Origin: Thermodesulfobacteriota bacterium
GTDB taxonomy: Bacteria > Desulfobacterota > QYQD01
Direction: 5' to 3'
Assembly: GCA_030017815.1 (NCBI GenBank)
Contig: JASEGX010000098.1
Location: 1-9,113 of the forward strand
Length of the DNA: 9,113 bases
The notes below the pieces were generated by a model. The model saw nothing but the letters and a program-made list of their open reading frames with translations. It made no database searches and was not told the origin of the DNA. The position numbers and the translations under genes were made by a program. The stretch's first letter is position 1. The number at the start of each line of letters is the position of its first letter. Positions 4,029 through 9,113 of the stretch are shown piece by piece.

Positions 4029-6491
4029 ATGACAGTAGAAAACACTTCCTCGGCAGTAAATAAACCGCGCATAGGCGTGTGGATATGTGATTGTCAGGGG
4101 CGCGTTTCCACGAACGTAGATACCGTATCCCTTGTTGAGAGGGCGCGAGAGATGGACGGCGTGGTCACGGTGAGGCGCGTGGATGCGCTGTGCAACACAG
4201 AGGAACTGGTCCGGCTCCGGGCCGAACTTAAGGAGAACAACATCAATCGGTTCCTTTTTGCCGGGTGCTCTGCACGCTCATCACTTCGTTTCCCCGAACA
4301 GCAGATAAGTGCCGTACTGGAGAATACACAGATAGATAAAGCGATGTTTGAAGTGGCGAATATCCGGGAACAGTGCGCCTGGGTTCATGATGACCGAAAC
4401 GCGGCGACGGCCAAGGCTCTGGATGTGCTCCGCATGGCTCATGTCAGGCTGAAATTGGACACTCCGCGGGCGCCGGCGACTAAAATCGTACCCAGGGCTC
4501 TGGTCATAGGCGGTGGGCCGGCTGGTTTGCAGACCGCTCAGGACCTGGCCGCCCTCGGCCAACAGGTAACACTGGTGGAACGGGGGACATATCTGGGGGG
4601 ACGCATGTGTCAGATTCCCTTTCTTTTCCAGACCGAAAACTGGCCCGGGCGTTGCGTGAGTACCTGCGTAGGTCCGGTTCAGGCCGCGGGCAGCATGTTC
4701 CATCCGAATGTGGAATGTCTTACGGCCTCGGAGGTTGCTGATATCGAAAGAGTTGATGGGAATTTTCGGGCGCGCCTTCGATTAGGGGCTCGTTTTGTGG
4801 ATCCGGAAAAATGTATTTCCTGCGGGAAGTGCGCTGAAGTGTGTCCGGAGGAGATAGCGAGTGAGTTCGATGAAGGGTTGTTTCGCAGAAAGGCCATAGA
4901 TAAGGATTTTCCGCGCGCAGTGCCGGATGCCTATAATATCCTGGAGCGAGCGTGTACCAGGTGCGGAAAATGTGTCGAGGTATGTCCGGCCGGGGCCATT
5001 AATCTTGCGGCGCAGGCGGAAGAGAGAGAAGAGGATTTCGGCGCCGTCTTTCTCTCTACAGGATTTGACACCTACGACCTTAGCCGGAACCGTGAATTCA
5101 ACTATGGCCTCCCCGATGTAATATCGGGCATGGAATTTGAGCGGCTCCTCGACCGCGGGGTGCTACGTCCTTCGAACGGTCAGACTCCCCGACATATTGT
5201 CTTTGTGCTCTGTGCCGGATCAAGGGCGACCAGAGAAAAGAGAGGAGAGGGCGTTCCGTACTGCTCGAAGACCTGCTGCGGAATTACCATGAAACAGGTT
5301 GAGCGGCTGGGTCTCACCATGAATGAGACGGATATTACCGTGATCTACTACTATGATATAAGGGCCTATGAGAGGACCTTTGAGGCCATGTATGATCACG
5401 TGAAAAGGATGGGTATCGAGTTTTTGCAAGGGGAGATCGAAGGGATTAACGCGAGTGACGATGGGGTAAAGATTTGCGTCGCGCAACTCGAGGGCGGATT
5501 TTCTGCCACCGGAGCGGCGTACACTTTTGATGCCGACGGTTTTGTCACCCTGGATGCCGATCTGGTTGTCCTGGCCTCTGCCCAGACGCCTCGCAGCGAG
5601 GCACAGCCGCTGGTTCGTAAGCTCGGCCTCCAGACCGACCAGTTTGGGTTTCCCATGGAAAACCAGCCGCGTATCTTTCGACCCACAGAGTCCTTTGTGG
5701 ACCGGGTGTATGTAGTCGGCGCAGCCGGCGGACCGAAGGTTGTGCAGCAGAGTGTGGAGCAGGGCAGCGCCGCAGCGATGAAGGCGGCTCCTTACCTCAT
5801 CAAGGGGGAAAAGGAGGTTCTGAAGTTTGTGACCCGCATTGATCCGGCCGCCTGCGTCCGCTGCCGGATCTGTGAGACGGTTTGCCCGCACGGGGCCATT
5901 AAGATTACGGAAAAGGGGGCGCTGAGCGATCCGGCATTCTGCCAGGGTTGCGGTTTCTGTATCGCGGCCTGTCCCACGCATGCCGCAGAGCTGATCAACT
6001 TCACGGAACAGCAGATTCTGGATCAGATCGATGTCGCCTTTCAGGGCGTAGCCCCCGGCGCGCCCAAGATTCTGGCCCTGCTCTGTTACTGGTGTTCCTA
6101 CTGTGGGGCGGATCTTGCCGGAGCGAGCGGCTTGAAGCTCCCGGTTAACTACCGCAGCATCCGTATCCGGTGTTCTTCGTCGGTGAATTCTGCGCTTGTT
6201 ATGGAGATGTTCCGGCGCGGGGTGGACGGCATTCTCGTAGGTGGATGTCCGCCCGGGAGTTGTCATCACGTGAACGGAAATTACCTGACGGACAAGAGGA
6301 CGTCCCTGATGCAGAAACTCATGGCTCAACTGGGGCTGAGTGAGAAGCGGTTGAAGTTCGATTATATAGGGGTTCCGCAATCACAGAAGTTTGCCGATAT
6401 TATAACCGCAATGGACCGCGACCTGCGTGAACTTGGTCCCAATCCGGTGGCCGTGAACACCAGGGAGAGGAGTGAGACCCATGGCAGATAA
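4029..6491 (+). CDS. hdrA: HdrA-MvhD fusion protein (flavin/Fe-S electron-bifurcating subunit)
   Basis: An 820-residue fusion of HdrA, the FAD-containing subunit of soluble heterodisulfide reductase, with MvhD, the [2Fe-2S] linker that joins HdrA to Mvh hydrogenase. Seen in order: an HdrA N-terminal domain (GVWICDCQGRVS, GCSARSS, NIREQCAWVH); an FAD-binding Rossmann motif VIGGGPAGLQ near 159-168; 4Fe-4S motifs starting at Cys262 and Cys309; the HdrA motif PYCSKTCCG; two more 4Fe-4S motifs at Cys609 and Cys638; and an MvhD domain from about 680 with CYWCSYCGADLAG (Cys686), CSS (Cys715) and GGCPPGSCHH (Cys740, Cys745). In methanogens the HdrA flavin splits electron pairs between heterodisulfide and ferredoxin; the same type of reaction is inferred here. 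GGAGG at 4016-4020, eight bases before ATG, sets the start. The 3' end overlaps mvhG by 11 bases, suggesting coupled translation and subunits of one complex. No hdrB or hdrC is adjacent. One motif reads CVRCRIC, with Arg where Gly is usual. Confidence 0.95.
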   Translation: MTVENTSSAVNKPRIGVWICDCQGRVSTNVDTVSLVERAREMDGVVTVRRVDALCNTEELVRLRAELKENNINRFLFAGCSARSSLRFPEQQISAVLENTQIDKAMFEVANIREQCAWVHDDRNAATAKALDVLRMAHVRLKLDTPRAPATKIVPRALVIGGGPAGLQTAQDLAALGQQVTLVERGTYLGGRMCQIPFLFQTENWPGRCVSTCVGPVQAAGSMFHPNVECLTASEVADIERVDGNFRARLRLGARFVDPEKCISCGKCAEVCPEEIASEFDEGLFRRKAIDKDFPRAVPDAYNILERACTRCGKCVEVCPAGAINLAAQAEEREEDFGAVFLSTGFDTYDLSRNREFNYGLPDVISGMEFERLLDRGVLRPSNGQTPRHIVFVLCAGSRATREKRGEGVPYCSKTCCGITMKQVERLGLTMNETDITVIYYYDIRAYERTFEAMYDHVKRMGIEFLQGEIEGINASDDGVKICVAQLEGGFSATGAAYTFDADGFVTLDADLVVLASAQTPRSEAQPLVRKLGLQTDQFGFPMENQPRIFRPTESFVDRVYVVGAAGGPKVVQQSVEQGSAAAMKAAPYLIKGEKEVLKFVTRIDPAACVRCRICETVCPHGAIKITEKGALSDPAFCQGCGFCIAACPTHAAELINFTEQQILDQIDVAFQGVAPGAPKILALLCYWCSYCGADLAGASGLKLPVNYRSIRIRCSSSVNSALVMEMFRRGVDGILVGGCPPGSCHHVNGNYLTDKRTSLMQKLMAQLGLSEKRLKFDYIGVPQSQKFADIITAMDRDLRELGPNPVAVNTRERSETHGR
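6468..6472 (+). promoter_or_regulatory. Ribosome binding site that fixes the mvhG start
   Basis: AGGAG lies eight bases before ATG 6481, inside the end of the hdrA-mvhD gene. An alternative in-frame GTG at 6472 would itself fall on this AGGAG and leave no properly spaced site, so the ATG giving MADKIKIV is preferred. Confidence 0.7.
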
Positions 6492-7494
6492 GATAAAGAT
6501 TGTAATGAACTGGGCGAGCGCTTGCGGGGGCTGCGATGTCTCCCTCCTTGATATTGAGGAGAAGATATTCAGTGTCCTGGATATTGCGGATATTCTTTAC
6601 TGGCCGGTTGCTATGGACTTTAAGCGGCAGGATGTGCTGGCCCTGGGCCCGGGAAGTATCGACATCGGCCTTTTCAATGGGGCTGTGCGCAGCTCAGAAC
6701 AATTGGAAGACGCCCTGATGTTGCGTGAGCGTTGTAAGGTCTTGATTGCTTACGGCGCCTGTGCCTGCTTCGGCGGAATTCCCGGCCTGGCGAACCTTTC
6801 TGATCGGGCGGGCATTTTTGAGGTGGCTTACGCGGAGACTCCCTCCACGGTCAATCCGCAGGGCACAAGGCCCCAAACGGTTTGCCACGTGCCTGAAGGA
6901 GAGGTCACACTCCCCGAGTTTTTTGATACGGTGTACGCTTTAAACCAGGTGGTAAGGGTCGATTACTATCTGCCCGGGTGTCCCCCTACCGAGGAGCGCA
7001 TTCTTGATGCCGTAAACATAATCGCCGCCTATGCTCATTCCGGAGAGCTTCCGCCTCCCGGGACGGTGATCGCTTCGCAAAAAGCGCTCTGTGATGAGTG
7101 CCCGCGCATCAACACGCGAACAGGGACGAGGATAGCTAAAATTAACCGGCCGCACGAGATAATCGCCGACCCGGGTCTTTGCTTTCTGGAGCAGGGAGTC
7201 CTCTGTATGGGGCCCTTTACGCGAGGAGGTTGCGGCGGGACATGTATCAACGCGAATATGCCTTGCCGCGGCTGTTTCGGGCCGACGGAAAAGATGCTGG
7301 ACCCAGGGGCAGAGGCCCTGTCTGCTTTTGGCTCAATCGTTGGTCCGGGGGGCGAGGATGCCCTGGCGATACCGGCGATGAAGGCGGCAGTAAATAGCAT
7401 CAAGGATCCGGTGGGGACTTTTTACCGGTTTACCTTGCCCACCGCCATTATCAACCGGACCCTCAAAGACGGTCTCAATAAGGTAAAAAAGTAG
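6481..7494 (+). CDS. mvhG: F420-non-reducing [NiFe]-hydrogenase small subunit MvhG
   Basis: The electron-transfer small subunit of an Mvh-type (group 3c) [NiFe]-hydrogenase, 337 residues. It takes electrons from the active site of the large subunit and carries them through three iron-sulfur clusters to the MvhD domain. Seen: proximal cluster ligands Cys15 and Cys18 in SACGGCDVS, Cys94 in GACACFGG and Cys167 in LPGCPPT; then a C-terminal cysteine-rich region with CDECPR (Cys204/207) and further cysteines from 234 to 265 (CFLEQGVLC, GGCGGTC, MPCRGC) for the other two clusters. There is no twin-arginine signal peptide, which separates it from periplasmic uptake hydrogenases and fits a cytoplasmic complex. 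It overlaps hdrA-mvhD by 11 bases and is followed 13 bases later by mvhA, so the three genes form one transcription unit. Confidence 0.95.
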   Translation: MADKIKIVMNWASACGGCDVSLLDIEEKIFSVLDIADILYWPVAMDFKRQDVLALGPGSIDIGLFNGAVRSSEQLEDALMLRERCKVLIAYGACACFGGIPGLANLSDRAGIFEVAYAETPSTVNPQGTRPQTVCHVPEGEVTLPEFFDTVYALNQVVRVDYYLPGCPPTEERILDAVNIIAAYAHSGELPPPGTVIASQKALCDECPRINTRTGTRIAKINRPHEIIADPGLCFLEQGVLCMGPFTRGGCGGTCINANMPCRGCFGPTEKMLDPGAEALSAFGSIVGPGGEDALAIPAMKAAVNSIKDPVGTFYRFTLPTAIINRTLKDGLNKVKK

Positions 7495-7507
7495 GGAGAT
7501 TATCAGC

Positions 7508-8977
7508 ATGGCACAGAAGATTACCATCTCTCCGATAACCAGACTGGAAGGACATGGAAAGATCGATATTTTCCTTGATGACCAGGGAAATGTCAGCGAT
7601 ACCTACTTCCAGGTAGTAGAGCTGCGGGGTTTTGAAAAGTTCTGTCAGGGTCGCCCGGTGGAGGAGTTGCCGCGCATCATGCCCAAGATCTGCGGTGTCT
7701 GTCCCGGCGCTCACCATATGGCCTCTTCCAAGGCGGCCGATGCGGTTTATAATGTGAAGATTCCAACGGCGGCGCGTAAGTTGCGGGAACTTTTTTATAA
7801 TGCGCATATCGCCCATAGTCATATCCTTCATTTCTTTGCCTTGGCCGCCCCGGATTTTATCCCCGGGGCTGAGGCCGATCCGGCGAAGAGAAACGTCATC
7901 GGCCTGATTGATGTTGTGGGCAAGGATGTCGGAGTCGAGGTGTTGAAGAACCGGGGATATGCCCAGAGGATCCAGGGCATTATTGCCGGCCATCCGATCC
8001 ATCCTGTGGCCTCCATCCCCGGCGGGATGTCAAAGCCTTTGACCGGGGACGAGAGAAAAGAGATCGAACAGATGGGGAGGTCTCTGGTCGATTTTGCGCA
8101 GAAGAGTCTCAAAATCTTTGAGGACCTCGTACTGGGTAACAAAAAGTATGCCGATTTGATCCTGGGCGATATCTATCATCATGAAACGTATTATGCCGGC
8201 CTTGTCGATACCCAGGGGTACGTAAACTTTTATGACGGCCGGATAAGGGTTGTGGATCCCCGGGGCAAGGAATTTGTCACATTTGATGCGGCAGATTACC
8301 TCCAGCACATCGGAGAACGTGTGGAGCCGTGGTCTTATCTGAAATTTCCCTATCTGAAGGCGGTAGGCTGGAAAGGGCTCGTGGATGGACCGGAGAGCGG
8401 GGTTTACCGGGTCAATTCTCTGGCCCGTCTGAATGTGGCGGAAGGCATGGCAACGCCCCTCGCACAGGAGGCCTATGAGAAGCTCTTCGCATTCTTCGGG
8501 CGAAAACCTGTCCACAATACCCTGGCCTTCCACTGGGCACGCTTGATAGAAAACCTGTTTGCCTGCGAGGAGGTCCTCCGGCTGTCCCAGGATCCGGAGA
8601 TTATCGATCCAAAGGTGCGGACCTTGCCCACGAAAAAGCCCACTGAAGGGGTAGGGGTTGTAGAAGCGGCGCGGGGTACGCTATATCACCATTACGTCAC
8701 CGATGACCAGGGGATCGTCAAAAAGGTGAACCTGATTGTGGCTACCGTACAAAACAATGCCGCTATGGGCATGTCGGTCAGGAAGGCGGCCGGGAAGCTG
8801 ATCAAAAACGGTGAGGTAGATAACCGGCTGCTCGATATGGTGGAGATGGCTTTTCGGGCCTATGATCCGTGCTTAGCATGTGCCACCCATTGTCTGCCTG
8901 GGCAGATGCCGTTGGAGGTCAGGCTGATCCAACAGGGGAAACCAATCAAAACCCTGGCCAGAAATATGAGTAAATAG
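7508..8977 (+). CDS. mvhA: F420-non-reducing [NiFe]-hydrogenase large subunit MvhA
   Basis: The catalytic subunit, 489 residues, holding the Ni-Fe(CN)2CO centre that splits or makes H2. Seen: an N-terminal RLEGHGKIDI; the first metal-binding motif KICGVCPGAHH with Cys62 and Cys65; and the second, DPCLACATH, with Cys455, Cys458 and His461. All four nickel ligands are cysteines, so there is no selenocysteine form. Residues 462-489 follow the final His and match the C-terminal extension that a maturation protease removes after nickel insertion in most [NiFe]-hydrogenases. No such protease or hyp gene is in the window, so maturation must be encoded elsewhere. AGGGAGA at 7493-7499, overlapping the mvhG stop codon, lies eight bases before ATG. 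It is the last gene of the operon; no clear intrinsic terminator with a T-run follows within the window. Confidence 0.96.
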   Translation: MAQKITISPITRLEGHGKIDIFLDDQGNVSDTYFQVVELRGFEKFCQGRPVEELPRIMPKICGVCPGAHHMASSKAADAVYNVKIPTAARKLRELFYNAHIAHSHILHFFALAAPDFIPGAEADPAKRNVIGLIDVVGKDVGVEVLKNRGYAQRIQGIIAGHPIHPVASIPGGMSKPLTGDERKEIEQMGRSLVDFAQKSLKIFEDLVLGNKKYADLILGDIYHHETYYAGLVDTQGYVNFYDGRIRVVDPRGKEFVTFDAADYLQHIGERVEPWSYLKFPYLKAVGWKGLVDGPESGVYRVNSLARLNVAEGMATPLAQEAYEKLFAFFGRKPVHNTLAFHWARLIENLFACEEVLRLSQDPEIIDPKVRTLPTKKPTEGVGVVEAARGTLYHHYVTDDQGIVKKVNLIVATVQNNAAMGMSVRKAAGKLIKNGEVDNRLLDMVEMAFRAYDPCLACATHCLPGQMPLEVRLIQQGKPIKTLARNMSK

Positions 8978-9074
8978 CCGGGCAGTGCCAAAGCCGCCAA
9001 GGATAGAAGAATCTCAAATTTGAATTTTGGTAACAGTTTAGTTGTTTGAAAAAGTATTTTAAAATCCCTCCCAA

Positions 9075-9095
9075 CCTCCCTTTTCCAAAGGGAGG
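9075..9095. repeat. Short palindromic intergenic repeat at right edge
   Basis: CCTCCCTTT (9075-9083) and AAAGGGAGG (9087-9095) form a perfect 9-bp stem around TCC. Related pyrimidine-rich words surround it (ATCCCTCCC before, TTCCCCCTTT after, running off the end), giving a low-complexity cluster like interspersed palindromes common in bacterial spacers. CAAAAC rather than a T-run follows on the + strand, so it is a poor intrinsic terminator, although a stem here could still protect the 3' end of the hydrogenase mRNA. The bases between mvhA and this repeat are AT-rich and hold no gene; ATTTTAAAAT at 9056-9065 and TCAAATTTGA at 9014-9023 are short palindromes in it. Confidence 0.5.
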
Positions 9096-9113
9096 CAAAA
9101 CACTTCCCCCTTT

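Noticed and set aside
5220..6380. Long open frame on the - strand (386 codons) inside hdrA-mvhD
   Set aside because: Antisense to four Fe-S motifs and the MvhD domain; rich in Arg and His as expected of a reverse-strand shadow, with no family resemblance.
6472..6480. GTG start for mvhG three codons upstream
   Set aside because: It would overlap the AGGAG ribosome binding site, and ATG 6481 is properly spaced.
7475..8533. Two - strand open frames (175 and 167 codons) inside mvhA
   Set aside because: Both are antisense to the conserved hydrogenase large subunit; no ribosome binding logic or domain supports them.

Overview
The window carries five confident protein-coding genes and one small unknown gene, and it looks like the chromosome of an anaerobic, hydrogen- and sulfur-metabolising bacterium. 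Three things point to Desulfobacterota (sulfate reducers or syntrophs), though this is inference from gene content, not a placement: an HdrD/TmcB/DsrK-type iron-sulfur protein, an HdrA fused to MvhD next to an Mvh-type [NiFe]-hydrogenase, and a PAS-type sigma-54 activator. The redox genes are moderately GC-rich; the intergenic regions and the small genes at 2872-3652 are visibly richer in A+T.

Left part (1-3168, + strand): an HdrD-like CCG-domain Fe-S oxidoreductase subunit, probably the distal gene of an operon that enters from the left, ends at a strong symmetrical terminator (1389-1423). Next come a sigma-54-dependent regulator (1480-2823) with an unusual GAFTDA in place of GAFTGA, and a short acidic protein of unknown function (about 2872-3168).

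Middle (3155-4028): a C-GCAxxG-C-C family protein runs on the - strand and overlaps the small protein tail to tail by 14 bases. Upstream of it lies a 376-base gene-free stretch with its probable promoter, two REP-like hairpins (one perfect, one decayed), and an apparent 3' remnant of an antisense membrane-protein gene directly in front of the hydrogenase operon.

Right part (4029-8977, + strand): a tight three-gene operon, hdrA-mvhD fusion, mvhG and mvhA. Together these encode a group 3c-like hydrogenase coupled to a flavin- and Fe-S-rich HdrA. H2 would be split at MvhA, electrons would pass through MvhG to the MvhD domain, and from there to the FAD of HdrA, where electron bifurcation or confurcation is expected by analogy with the methanogen MvhADG-HdrABC complex. 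No hdrB or hdrC lies beside the operon, so the electron-accepting partner is either encoded elsewhere or could be an HdrD-like protein such as the one at the left edge. The last 136 bases hold no gene, only a short palindromic repeat.

No rRNA, tRNA, CRISPR array, complete transposon or replication origin is visible. The biology is mostly recognisable. The points most worth a second look are the HdrBC-less HdrA-hydrogenase operon, the GAFTDA regulator, the paired hairpins with compensating base changes, and the antisense gene remnant in the operon leader.
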